Origin: an uncultured Thiotrichales bacterium
Lineage (GTDB): Bacteria; Pseudomonadota; Gammaproteobacteria; CAIRSR01
NCBI GenBank assembly: GCA_903824965.1
Contig: CAIJYR010000150.1
Location: forward strand, 1-46,366
Direction: 5' to 3'
Length of the DNA: 46,366 nucleotides
Every line of letters begins with the position of its first letter. The stretch's first letter is position 1. The notes under the pieces were generated by a model, which was given only the letters and a program-made list of their open reading frames with translations, was not told the origin of the DNA and made no database searches. The translations under genes were made by a program, and so were the position numbers. This document shows, in pieces, positions 18,792-27,354 of the stretch.

Positions 18792-20837
18792 TTAGGCGGG
18801 GATGGGCGACTCCCGAATCATACGCAACGGCAACTGAATAACGAACTCTGCTCCTTGATGGCGGCCAGCACTGTGGGCCTCAATACGCCCACCCTGTTCC
18901 TGTACGAAATTGGCAACCGAGTGTAACCCAAAACCGGTACCGCGTACCTTGGTGGAATACCCAAAGCGAAAGATGTTTTGCAATCGTTCTTGTTCGATTC
19001 CGATACCGTTATCTGCGATGGAGAGCACCACTTGTCCTCCCACTGCGGGTCGGGTTGTAATGACGATGTGTCCCGCGATGTGTTCTTCCATTTGCCGTTC
19101 ACGAATGGCTTCATAGCTGTTCTTGATCAGGTTGATGAGTGCCTGCAACAATCGGTTGCGATAGGTAGTGATCTCGTCTACGCTGGTGTCAAGCTGCATA
19201 GTAACCGTCACGTCGTGGCGAGACAAACTTTCTCCTTGCATCACCAGAGCATCCTCCAAGACCCGCTGTAGGCTGAGGGCGGAAGCACCCCCGCCTGGCA
19301 AAACGGCGCTTTGTTGGATACGAACAATGTCTGCGATGTGACGCACACTGCGCTCGATCCGTTCGGAGCGTTCTTGAAGGCCATTTTCTTGAATGGCTTG
19401 TACAATGCCTCGTTGCACGGTGAGGAGTCGTCTCAGCACCGCGATGCACTGTTCTCCCTGGGTGGTTTTGTCCATCAAGGACACGGTGATTTCCGTTCGT
19501 TCAATATCGGCCGCCAACAATTCTGCCACCCTTGCGAGTTCTTTTGCACTGCGTAAAATCTGTTCGGCGTCGTCGGTAACGGCGGTGACGGCGTTGCCAA
19601 TGTTGTGAAGCACAGAAACACTCATCTCGGCGATGCCCGCCTGAAACGCACCAAACCGACGCACGTCCTCCATGTGTCGTCGCTCGGTAATGTCTTCTGA
19701 GATCCCCAGTAGGTACACCGGCCGTCGTTGTTCGTCAAAGAGGGGAATTTTGCGGGTATAAAAGATCCGTTCTCCCAATATTTTGCTTTGAACGCGCTCC
19801 TCTGGGACATCGACCGGCACGCCCGCTGCCAGAATAGCTTGGTCGCGTGCAACATAGCGGGTAGCGGCTTCTGTCGGGAATACCTCGTGTGGGGTGCGTC
19901 CCAACAGCTCTTCGCGTCGAAGGCCGAACATACTTTCCCCTGCGCGGTTAAAGCGCACGAACCGCAAATCTGTGGCCTCCTGCACACCCAATAAGATAGG
20001 AATGTTTTCCACAATGACCTCTAGGAATTGCTCATTCCGTGCCAACGCCGAGCGCGATGATTCTAGGCGTTCCAGCATATCGTTGAAGGCTTGACCCAGG
20101 GTTTCCAGTTCATCCGCCTTTCCGATTGCGATGCGTCCCCCCGTGCCTGCGCCCTGCACACTGACCTCTCGGATGGCTTGTAACAAGCGTTGGAGCGGAT
20201 TCATAACCACCCAATCGACACCCCATCGTCCTAGGGCAGCCGCAAGGAGGGTCACGCACAACCCCGCAAGAAGCGAGGTGAGCACGAGTGTCCTTAGATC
20301 GTGCTCCACGGCATCCGCCCACAAAGCGACGACCACAGCACCTGTAGGCTCTCCCCCCGTGCCATGAATTGGGATCACTGCTGTCATAGAGGGTGAGAGG
20401 TCTCCCCGTGCACCCGGGGCCACGTCCATGAACCGAGGTTTATCCTCTGCCAATAGGTTGGCCAAAACCGTGCGATCTTGGAATAACGCATTCACAAGGG
20501 GCGTATTCCGTATTTCCGAAGGGATATTACCGAACAGGGTTTTGCCATTGGCATCGATCACGGCGATCGCGGCTAGGGTAGGGTAATTGGCCATGGCAAT
20601 GGCATGACAATAACGATTCATATCTCCTAGGGATGCGAGGAGCACACCCGGTTTTTGCGCGTGGAGTTGTTCCAAGAGGCTTCGCACAGCAGTTCCAACG
20701 GCCAAGGCGCTGGCTTGCAAGTACCAGACTTGGTGGGTGCGGAACAGGTAGGTGTGGATGATCGTTGTGGCAGCCACCGTTGCAACCACCACCGCAACCA
20801 ACAGCGTCAGCAGCTTGGTACGGACGGAGTGCAGCAT
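18792..20837 (-). CDS. Membrane histidine kinase (HAMP-PAS-HisKA-HATPase)
   Basis: A sensor kinase of about 681 residues. A membrane helix lies at about 8-28, an extracytoplasmic region of about 150 residues follows, then a second helix (SLLAGLCVTLLAAALGRWGV) and a HAMP region. A PAS domain ends in PVYLLGISEDITERRHME. The phospho-acceptor region is EMSVSVLHNIGNAV, of the less common HNxxN type. The ATPase domain has N-box LINLIKNSYEAI, G1 DNGIGI and G2 GTGFGLHSV. The start at 20837 is chosen because an upstream TTG at 20876 lies inside the tRNA terminator. It pairs with the response regulator 25-80 bases downstream. Confidence 0.93.
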   Translation of the reverse strand: MLHSVRTKLLTLLVAVVVATVAATTIIHTYLFRTHQVWYLQASALAVGTAVRSLLEQLHAQKPGVLLASLGDMNRYCHAIAMANYPTLAAIAVIDANGKTLFGNIPSEIRNTPLVNALFQDRTVLANLLAEDKPRFMDVAPGARGDLSPSMTAVIPIHGTGGEPTGAVVVALWADAVEHDLRTLVLTSLLAGLCVTLLAAALGRWGVDWVVMNPLQRLLQAIREVSVQGAGTGGRIAIGKADELETLGQAFNDMLERLESSRSALARNEQFLEVIVENIPILLGVQEATDLRFVRFNRAGESMFGLRREELLGRTPHEVFPTEAATRYVARDQAILAAGVPVDVPEERVQSKILGERIFYTRKIPLFDEQRRPVYLLGISEDITERRHMEDVRRFGAFQAGIAEMSVSVLHNIGNAVTAVTDDAEQILRSAKELARVAELLAADIERTEITVSLMDKTTQGEQCIAVLRRLLTVQRGIVQAIQENGLQERSERIERSVRHIADIVRIQQSAVLPGGGASALSLQRVLEDALVMQGESLSRHDVTVTMQLDTSVDEITTYRNRLLQALINLIKNSYEAIRERQMEEHIAGHIVITTRPAVGGQVVLSIADNGIGIEQERLQNIFRFGYSTKVRGTGFGLHSVANFVQEQGGRIEAHSAGRHQGAEFVIQLPLRMIRESPIPA

Positions 20838-20862
20838 GCACCACCACGCAAGAGGTAGATGT

Positions 20863-20891
20863 AAAAAAGCCCGCAATCACGCGGGCTTTTA
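20863..20891 (-). terminator. Rho-independent terminator of tRNA-Asn
   Basis: On the minus strand, AAAAGCCCGC-GTGATT-GCGGGC followed by TTTTTT forms a compact GC stem with a U tract, directly downstream of tRNA-Asn and before the kinase start. Confidence 0.9.
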
Positions 20892-20906
20892 GAATGACTC
20901 TGTATT

Positions 20907-20982
20907 TGGCTCCCCGGGCCGGACTCGAACCAGCGACCATTCGGTTAACAGCCGAACGCTCTACCGACTGAGCTACCGAGGA
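20907..20982 (-). tRNA. tRNA-Asn (GTT)
   Basis: A 76-nt cloverleaf on the minus strand. Acceptor TCCTCGG pairs with CCGGGGA, discriminator G, encoded CCA. The D arm is AGCTCAGTCGGTAGAGC, the anticodon loop CTGTTAA has GTT, and the T arm is GGTTCGAGTCC. All stems close. A near-consensus promoter lies upstream and a terminator downstream. Confidence 0.97.
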
Positions 20983-20993
20983 ATCGAGGCGAG

Positions 20994-21022
20994 ATAGTAG
21001 CAGCGTGCACCCCACTCGTCAA
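20994..21022 (-). promoter_or_regulatory. Promoter of tRNA-Asn
   Basis: On the minus strand, TTGACG (plus 21017-21022) and TACTAT (plus 20994-20999) have 17-bp spacing, and a GC-rich discriminator CTCGCCTCG follows before the tRNA 5' end. GC-rich discriminators are typical of stringently controlled stable-RNA promoters. Confidence 0.8.
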
Positions 21023-21075
21023 GAGGCCAGCGCCTTTGGCAGCGATCTTTTGGAGCCTGATGGATCATAAACCAC

Positions 21076-21453
21076 TCAGATTCGCCGGAAAGAGGGTTTT
21101 TTCTCTTCCTGTAAATCGCGATCGACCCAAACGGCAGGAGCCTGTTCTTTCTCTGGCGCGGGGGTGATAACAGGTGCCTGTTCTTTGCACACGACATCGA
21201 TCACGCTGTCTACCCAAACGGCTGCTGCGGCTGGTTTTTTGTCCAGTGCTTGCGTGGGTGTAGCGATCACAGAAGACGTCCGTTGCAGTCGCAAGGAGAA
21301 AGGTGGCACGCTCCCAGGGGCATGGCCTTCCTTTTGGCGGAAACGGTACAGGCACCCATGCCTGATGCACAATCCCAGCATAAAAACGACACACACGCAC
21401 AGGACAATGAACCCAATAAAGAGCAGTGTTTCAGTGTCGGTCAAGTTTTTCAT
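21076..21453 (-). CDS. Small bitopic membrane protein of unknown function
   Basis: A 125-residue protein with one N-terminal membrane helix (ETLLFIGFIVLCVCVVFMLG) followed by a basic stretch and a soluble tail. The tail holds two related segments, PAAAAVWVDSVIDVVCKEQA and APAVWVDRDLQEE, around a Pro/Glu linker, so a short internal duplication (AVWVD) is visible. I do not recognise a family. The ATG at 21453 with GGAGACATT upstream forms the left edge of repeat copy C. It stands alone upstream of tRNA-Asn. Confidence 0.6.
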   Translation of the reverse strand: MKNLTDTETLLFIGFIVLCVCVVFMLGLCIRHGCLYRFRQKEGHAPGSVPPFSLRLQRTSSVIATPTQALDKKPAAAAVWVDSVIDVVCKEQAPVITPAPEKEQAPAVWVDRDLQEEKKPSFRRI

Positions 21454-21598
21454 CAATGTCTCCGAGAAAACCTGCCCTTCAGGGTGGGGATGAAAGGAGA
21501 CGGTTGTTGGGTAGCCGTCTGTTCATCTGTGACAGGTGTCGGTCTTACCCGACTGTCAGCCCTTACGGGCAACGTAGCTTTCGCTGCTCAATGTCTCC
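21451..21598. repeat. Repeat copy C (left part only)
   Basis: Positions 21451-21570 match the left 120-150 bases of copies A and B: CATCAATGTCTCCGAGAAAA, the CCTGCCC-TTCA-GGGTGGGG hairpin, GGAGACGG with GCCGTCT, and the CAGCCC-TTAC-GGGC hairpin. Similarity then stops. TCAATGTCTCC occurs at both edges (21453-21463 and 21588-21598). The right-end hairpin and GTTGAC terminus of A and B are absent. Confidence 0.75.
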
Positions 21599-21800
21599 AC
21601 GCCCAGAACAAGAAGGTCATTCAGGGTAGGGAGTAGGTCTTGCGCTGCATCGAGCGTCATTCCCGTTCCCGTCAGTGCCTGAGACTGGAGAAGCATCCCA
21701 GGGTGACTTGCTTTCGCGCCACTTCCTGTCGGCTGCTGGTTGAATTTCCAACCGTTCAGGCAGCGGAAGGGATTCCGCTAGGTCAAACGGTGACAGGCAG
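21599..21800. other. Gene-free spacer with two small hairpins
   Basis: Between repeat copy C and yggX I see no credible gene. Two small hairpins lie at about 21738-21783, GGTTG-AATTTC-CAACC and GCGGAA-GGGA-TTCCGC. Neither is followed by a T run on either strand. They may mark the end of the prkB-mutY-yggX transcript or be remains of a mobile element. Confidence 0.35.
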
Positions 21801-22046
21801 CTACTCAACTGCCGTCACACCAAAGAAAAATTTCTCCATTTCTCCCTCTAGGAACTTGCGTGCCCTCGGATCGATGACACTCAAACGGTACTCGTTGATG
21901 ATTCGCGTCTGCTGGCGCAACCAGATTTGCCAAGCTTCGGCAGAAACATGCTGGTAGATCCGCTGTCCGAGTTCGCCAGGGTAGGTGGGGAAGGAGAGGC
22001 CAGGGGCTTCCTTTCCTAGTTTCACGCAATGCACAGTGCGGCTCAT
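21801..22046 (-). CDS. yggX: Probable Fe(2+)-trafficking protein YggX
   Basis: An 81-residue protein matching the YggX family over its whole length: [17 protein letters not shown] with the conserved Cys, the [20 protein letters not shown] segment, then [20 protein letters not shown]. It is linked to Fe-S cluster protection under oxidative stress. The gene follows mutY, as in E. coli, which supports the assignment. It is the last gene of the prkB-mutY-yggX cluster. Confidence 0.95.
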   Translation of the reverse strand: MSRTVHCVKLGKEAPGLSFPTYPGELGQRIYQHVSAEAWQIWLRQQTRIINEYRLSVIDPRARKFLEGEMEKFFFGVTAVE

Positions 22047-22061
22047 GGGTTTTTCGCTCTC

Positions 22062-22460
22062 TTAGGCTGTCTGGGCTGTCGGGTGAACACCCAGACACGC
22101 CAGGAGACGCGCCACGGGTGCTGCAACCCCTCCGGGTAAGGCATGGCGTGGGTTATACCAGAGTGTTGTACGTTCTACCAACGCTTCCAACGCTTCCAAC
22201 GCTTTGCTCGGTGCAGAATGCCTATTGTCTACGTCTTCGTTCGTTGTGGTCAATCCAGGAGTCAATCCAGGATCGACCGATACGACATGGCACAACCACG
22301 GAGTAATCTCCATGTGGAAGTGGGTGAGGGTATGGCGGACGCGCTCCCACCTCGCCAGGGATTTTACCGTCAAACCATAGGTCACACCATAGTGCACGGC
22401 AATCCACTCCGCTGGATCGTGATCTGAGGGACACTCAGGAAAACTCCACAGCCCCCCCAT
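22062..22460 (-). pseudogene. mutY: MutY C-terminal domain, out of frame with the catalytic part
   Basis: This frame continues MutY after a one-base shift: GGLWSFPECPSDHDP is the normal sequence after GVWGG, and ALPGGVAAPVARLLA is a typical MutY C-terminus. The domain is NUDIX-like and recognises 8-oxoG opposite A. The junction is a run of seven G (C7 at 22452-22458 on the plus strand); one extra G would restore a protein of about 387 residues. Either the allele is really shifted or the run was misread. Confidence 0.85.
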
Positions 22461-23224
22461 ACTCCACTTGAAGGACGGCGTTCCAGCAACACGGCCCCCG
22501 TGGAATCGACAAGCATGACGAGCCGGATTTCACGTATGGGCAGTACCCGTTTGGGTCGCGGCGTTGGAAAATCAGCGACACGTCCCAAGGCATAGGCACG
22601 GCAATCGTGTCCCACGGGGCACCGTACACACGCAGGACGTGTGCGGGTACAGACGGTTGCACCCACATCCATAATGGCTTGTGTGTATGCAGCAACCCGC
22701 TGGTGGGGGGTACATGCTTCCGCGAGCGCCCAGAGAGGGTGCAGCACCGAGGGATCTTGCGGCCACCCCGCAATGGCCTGGTGGCGCGTCAACACACGCT
22801 TGACGTTCCCATCTAGAATCGGATGACGTATTTCCATGGCCAACGCTAACACGGCAGCCGCTGTGGAACGCCCTACGCCTGGTAAGGCACACCACGCTTC
22901 TAGATCAGTCGGGAAGACACCGCCATGGCGTGCGACGAGGATCCGCGCTGCTTGGTGAAGGTGACGAGCACGACCATAATATCCAAGCCCACTCCAAAGA
23001 CCCAAAACGGCATCCACTTCGGCGGTCGCGAGATCGGTCACCCCTGGAAAACGCGTAGTGAATCGATCGAAGTAAGGGATGACTGTCGCCACGCGGGTCT
23101 GTTGGAGCATGATCTCCGAAACCCAGACCCGGTAGGCGTTGCGATCACGCTGCCAGGGCAAATCATGGCGCCCGTGCTCGTCGTACCAAGTAACCAACCG
23201 ATCCGCAAAGGATGCAGCACTCAC
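22382..23224 (-). CDS. mutY: Adenine DNA glycosylase MutY, catalytic part, frameshifted
   Basis: MutY removes A mispaired with 8-oxoG. The catalytic half is complete: Glu37 in WVSEIMLQQTRV, the helix-hairpin-helix LPGVGRSTAAAVL, Asp138 in ILDGNVKRVLTR, and the [4Fe-4S] ligands Cys192, 199, 202 and 208, all at E. coli positions. After GVWGG (about residue 257) the frame slips at a G7 run and ends 20-odd residues later with unrelated sequence. The start is a GTG one base after the prkB stop, so the two genes are probably coupled. A 280-residue product would lack the 8-oxoG recognition domain. Confidence 0.93.
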   Translation of the reverse strand: MSAASFADRLVTWYDEHGRHDLPWQRDRNAYRVWVSEIMLQQTRVATVIPYFDRFTTRFPGVTDLATAEVDAVLGLWSGLGYYGRARHLHQAARILVARHGGVFPTDLEAWCALPGVGRSTAAAVLALAMEIRHPILDGNVKRVLTRHQAIAGWPQDPSVLHPLWALAEACTPHQRVAAYTQAIMDVGATVCTRTRPACVRCPVGHDCRAYALGRVADFPTPRPKRVLPIREIRLVMLVDSTGAVLLERRPSSGVWGGCGVFLSVPQITIQRSGLPCTMV

Positions 23225-23225
23225 C

Positions 23226-24107
23226 TCACACGCCTGTTTTGTGTCGGCGTTCCTGCATCTGTTCGATGAGCGGTGTGAGAATCAATTCCATTGCCATACC
23301 CATTTTGCCACCCGGAACCACCAGGTTATTGGGCCGTGACATAAAGGAGTCGTGAATCATGGCCAACAAGTAGGGGAAGTTCTGGTTCCGCAGGTTTTGA
23401 CGGTGGAAGCGAATGACCACCATGCTTTCATCAGGGGTTGGAATGTCTCGACTAATGAAGGGGTTTGAGGTATCCACCAGGGGCACGCGCTGAAAGTTGA
23501 TGTCGGTGCGCGAGAACTGTGGCGTAATGTAATGAACGTAATCCGGCATCCGCCGCAGGATAGTATGGGTCACGGCCTCGGTGGAGTATCCACGTTGCGC
23601 CGTATCGCGGTGGATTTTTTGGATCCACTCCAAGTTGACAATGGGTACCACGCCAACCTTGAGGTCGGCATGTTGGGCAACGTTGACATCGCCAGCAACC
23701 ACCGCCCCGTGCAACCCTTCATAGAACAACAGATCAGTACCGACTGGGACGGTCTCCCATGCAGTAAACTCCCCCGGGTTTTTGCCCCACGGTGCTGCTT
23801 CCTCTGCGTTGTGCAGATAGTAGCGACGCTTGCAGCTTCCCGTCTCCCCATACTGCTTGAATTGTTGTGCTAACTCCTCAAAGAGATTCGCCTCTGGACC
23901 AAAGTGACTGAAATCCCTACCCGCCTGCTCTGCAGCAGTCGTCACTTGCTTCATCTCGGCGCGTTCGTAGCGATGGAAGCTATCGCCCTCGACGATCAAC
24001 GGGGAAATATGCATGCGGCGAAAGATGTGTTCAAAGGCAACTTTCACGGTGCTGGTACCGGCACCGGAGGAGCCGGTGACAGCGATAATGGGGTGTTGTA
24101 CGGACAT
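23226..24107 (-). CDS. prkB: Phosphoribulokinase (class I, proteobacterial)
   Basis: A 293-residue kinase that makes ribulose-1,5-bisphosphate, the CO2 acceptor of RuBisCO. The P-loop is GSSGAGTST (about residues 12-20), followed by the family segments VEGDSFHRYERAEMK, GRDFSHFGPEAN, LLFYEGLHGAVV and MPDYVHYITPQFSRTDIN. The length and PEAN/FSHFGPE signature fit the octameric proteobacterial class. The ATG at 24107 has AGGAG upstream; the open frame extends further but without an SD. No RuBisCO genes are in the window. It leads the prkB-mutY-yggX cluster. Confidence 0.95.
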   Translation of the reverse strand: MSVQHPIIAVTGSSGAGTSTVKVAFEHIFRRMHISPLIVEGDSFHRYERAEMKQVTTAAEQAGRDFSHFGPEANLFEELAQQFKQYGETGSCKRRYYLHNAEEAAPWGKNPGEFTAWETVPVGTDLLFYEGLHGAVVAGDVNVAQHADLKVGVVPIVNLEWIQKIHRDTAQRGYSTEAVTHTILRRMPDYVHYITPQFSRTDINFQRVPLVDTSNPFISRDIPTPDESMVVIRFHRQNLRNQNFPYLLAMIHDSFMSRPNNLVVPGGKMGMAMELILTPLIEQMQERRHKTGV

Positions 24108-24247
24108 CTGTCGGGAACTCCTGAATGATCCGCCATGGAAACAGGGTAACAGGGTAACAGGAAAAAACGCACCATGATCACACAGCACGGCGTCTACGGC
24201 AACGCAGACCGTTGGAATGTGCTCACGGTACGTCGTATGCGGAGGGT

Positions 24248-24276
24248 TTGTTTTTTGAAGATACCCAGTCTATAGT
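24248..24276 (+). promoter_or_regulatory. Candidate promoter of the pil operon
   Basis: TTGTTT at 24248-24253 and TATAGT at 24271-24276 have 17-bp spacing, about 110 bp upstream of pilM. It is a pattern match only, in the divergent gap between prkB and pilM. Confidence 0.4.
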
Positions 24277-24298
24277 GGAGGTTCCATGTGCTCCCTAG

Positions 24299-25456
<1,158 letters not shown>

Positions 25457-25457
25457 C

Positions 25458-26066
25458 ATGCCTCGCATTAATCTTCTGCCTTGGCGTGCTGCTAGACGCA
25501 AGGAACTCCAACAAGAATTTATCATACAGTTATCCACTGCGTTGGTGATGACACTGATCCTCATGGGTGTCATTTATTTCTATATTGCGAGCGAGATTGC
25601 ACACCAGAATCTCCTGAATGATATCTTCACAAGAGAAATCCAAGAGACAGAAACAAAGATCCAATTGGTCAACCAATTAAAGAAAAAGATACAAGATCTA
25701 AAAGCCAGTATAGAGATTGTACAGAATCTCCAGACAGGCCGTCCAGACATGGTGCATCTCTTTGATGAAGTGCCACGGTTGTTACCCGATGGTGTATTTT
25801 TTACCAGTCTCAAGCAGAATGAACAATCCCTCACCATCGACGGTGTTGCGCAATCCAATGCGCAAGTTTCTTCGTTGATGAAAAGAATGGGAGCCTCCAA
25901 GTGGCTTGCGGAACCGACGCTGGATGTTATTCAAAACACCGCACCAACAAGCACAGCCACCACACAAAACACGAGCGCCACACAAGGCGCGGAAGCTACC
26001 AGTAAATTCACCATTCATGCCCGCCAAGTTCGCTCAGACGACGGAAAAAAGGTGGTAGGACCATGA
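25458..26066 (+). CDS. pilN: Type IV pilus assembly protein PilN
   Basis: A 202-residue bitopic protein. The cytoplasmic N-terminal INLLPWR motif binds PilM, a membrane helix follows (LVMTLILMGVIYFYIA), then a coiled coil and a periplasmic ferredoxin-like domain (DEVPRLLPDGVFFTSLKQN). The Thr/Ala-rich insert near the C-terminus is longer than usual. It starts one base after the pilM stop and its own stop overlaps pilO as ATGA. PilN and PilO form a heterodimer that connects the platform to PilP and PilQ. Confidence 0.93.
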   Translation: MPRINLLPWRAARRKELQQEFIIQLSTALVMTLILMGVIYFYIASEIAHQNLLNDIFTREIQETETKIQLVNQLKKKIQDLKASIEIVQNLQTGRPDMVHLFDEVPRLLPDGVFFTSLKQNEQSLTIDGVAQSNAQVSSLMKRMGASKWLAEPTLDVIQNTAPTSTATTQNTSATQGAEATSKFTIHARQVRSDDGKKVVGP

Positions 26067-26704
26067 ATCTGGAAGAATTGAGCAATCTCGACTTTGAGAA
26101 CATCGGCAGTTGGCCTTTGCCAAAACGCATTGGGATCATTTCGATCGCCGTGGTGGTGCTGTTCGGGGCAGGGTACTGGTTCTATATCCAACCTGCTTTC
26201 GATGAACTGAGTGCTTCCCAAGGAAACGCCATCACACTGCATGACAAATTCGTGAAAAACCAGGCGGCCGCTGCCAATCTTGGGGAATATGAGAAGCAGA
26301 GCATCGATCTCGGGGACTCGATCAAAATCATGCTGGACCAACTCCCTCGCCAGGCAGAGGTGGCAGCACTGCTTACGGAAATCTCACAAACAGGAAATGC
26401 GACGGGATTGGAATTTGAATTGTTTCAACCGGACAAAACACCAGTTACTTCTCGTGGATTTCAGAACCAGTCCATCAAGATCAAAGTCATGGGTACCTAC
26501 CATGAGTTTGGGCAATTTGTGAGCGGTGTGGCGGCTCTACCACGCATTGTGACGCTTCACAACGTTTCCATAGGCACAGGTGCCACGAAAGGCAAACTGT
26601 TCATGGAGGTCGTCGCGAAAATTTATTTTCACCAGGAAGAAGGCACCAGCACTGCCGCTGGCAAGCCCCCTGGCAAAGCCACGGTAGAGGGGGCTGCCAA
26701 ATGA
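26063..26704 (+). CDS. pilO: Type IV pilus assembly protein PilO
   Basis: A 213-residue bitopic protein with an N-terminal membrane helix (IGIISIAVVVLFGAGYWFYI), a short coiled coil, and a periplasmic domain with LPRQAEVAALLTEISQTGNA and GTYHEFGQFVSGVAALPRI, both typical of PilO. The coding region overlaps pilN and pilP by four bases (ATGA) on each side. It partners with PilN. Confidence 0.94.
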   Translation: MNLEELSNLDFENIGSWPLPKRIGIISIAVVVLFGAGYWFYIQPAFDELSASQGNAITLHDKFVKNQAAAANLGEYEKQSIDLGDSIKIMLDQLPRQAEVAALLTEISQTGNATGLEFELFQPDKTPVTSRGFQNQSIKIKVMGTYHEFGQFVSGVAALPRIVTLHNVSIGTGATKGKLFMEVVAKIYFHQEEGTSTAAGKPPGKATVEGAAK

Positions 26705-27342
26705 ACCTTCTAACCACGATTTCTGTCTTCTGGATTCGAACCATGGGTCGAACCATGGGTGTGGCGATGATGGCTGTCTTGGTGCTCGTCGGCTGTTCTG
26801 GCGGGGGGGACGCGGCAAGAATCCAATCTTGCATTGTAGGATCCAAAGACCCTTTGCCGGACAACGAAAGCGACCTCAAAGCTTGTATTGTAGCCATCAA
26901 GAAAAGACCTGGCGCAGGGGTTCCGCCCTTGCCCAAGGTGGAACTCCCCGCAACTTTTGCCTACGCCGCTTCCACAGACGGATTGCGCGATCCCTTCACC
27001 CCCGCCATCAAGCATAAGTCGGTCGAAAACCCGCAGGAAACCAGCACAAGACCGACTTCCCTCATTCACCCCGATCTGAACAGGAACCGCGAAGAACTGG
27101 AGGGATATCCCCTAGACGGTCTACACATGGTCGGCACCCTAGAACGCAATGGTGCGCGTTGGGGGGTGGTGCGCAGTGGCGACAATAAGGTCTTCATGGT
27201 GCAGATCGGCAACTATATGGGGCAAAACCACGGTCGCATCGAACAGATTACCGATACACAGATTTTAATCACCGAGATCATCCCCGATGGGGACGATGGA
27301 TGGAAAAATCGCCAAGCCTCCCTGACCCTGTCCAAACAGTAG
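26701..27342 (+). CDS. pilP: Type IV pilus lipoprotein PilP
   Basis: A 213-residue lipoprotein with a signal sequence ending in a lipobox (VLVLVGC). A disordered linker and the PilP beta-domain follow: LRDPFTPAI, EGYPLDGLHMVGTLERNG, WGVVRSGDNKVFMVQIGNY and GQNHGRIEQITDTQ are the standard conserved blocks. PilP joins the inner-membrane PilNO complex to the N-domains of PilQ. The N-terminus is slightly long; a later Met could be the true start. Confidence 0.93.
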   Translation: MNLLTTISVFWIRTMGRTMGVAMMAVLVLVGCSGGGDAARIQSCIVGSKDPLPDNESDLKACIVAIKKRPGAGVPPLPKVELPATFAYAASTDGLRDPFTPAIKHKSVENPQETSTRPTSLIHPDLNRNREELEGYPLDGLHMVGTLERNGARWGVVRSGDNKVFMVQIGNYMGQNHGRIEQITDTQILITEIIPDGDDGWKNRQASLTLSKQ

Positions 27343-27354
27343 AGCACGCACGCT

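Noticed and set aside
21617-21808. 63-codon minus-strand ORF downstream of yggX
   Set aside because: No SD or family resemblance, and it spans the hairpin-bearing spacer.
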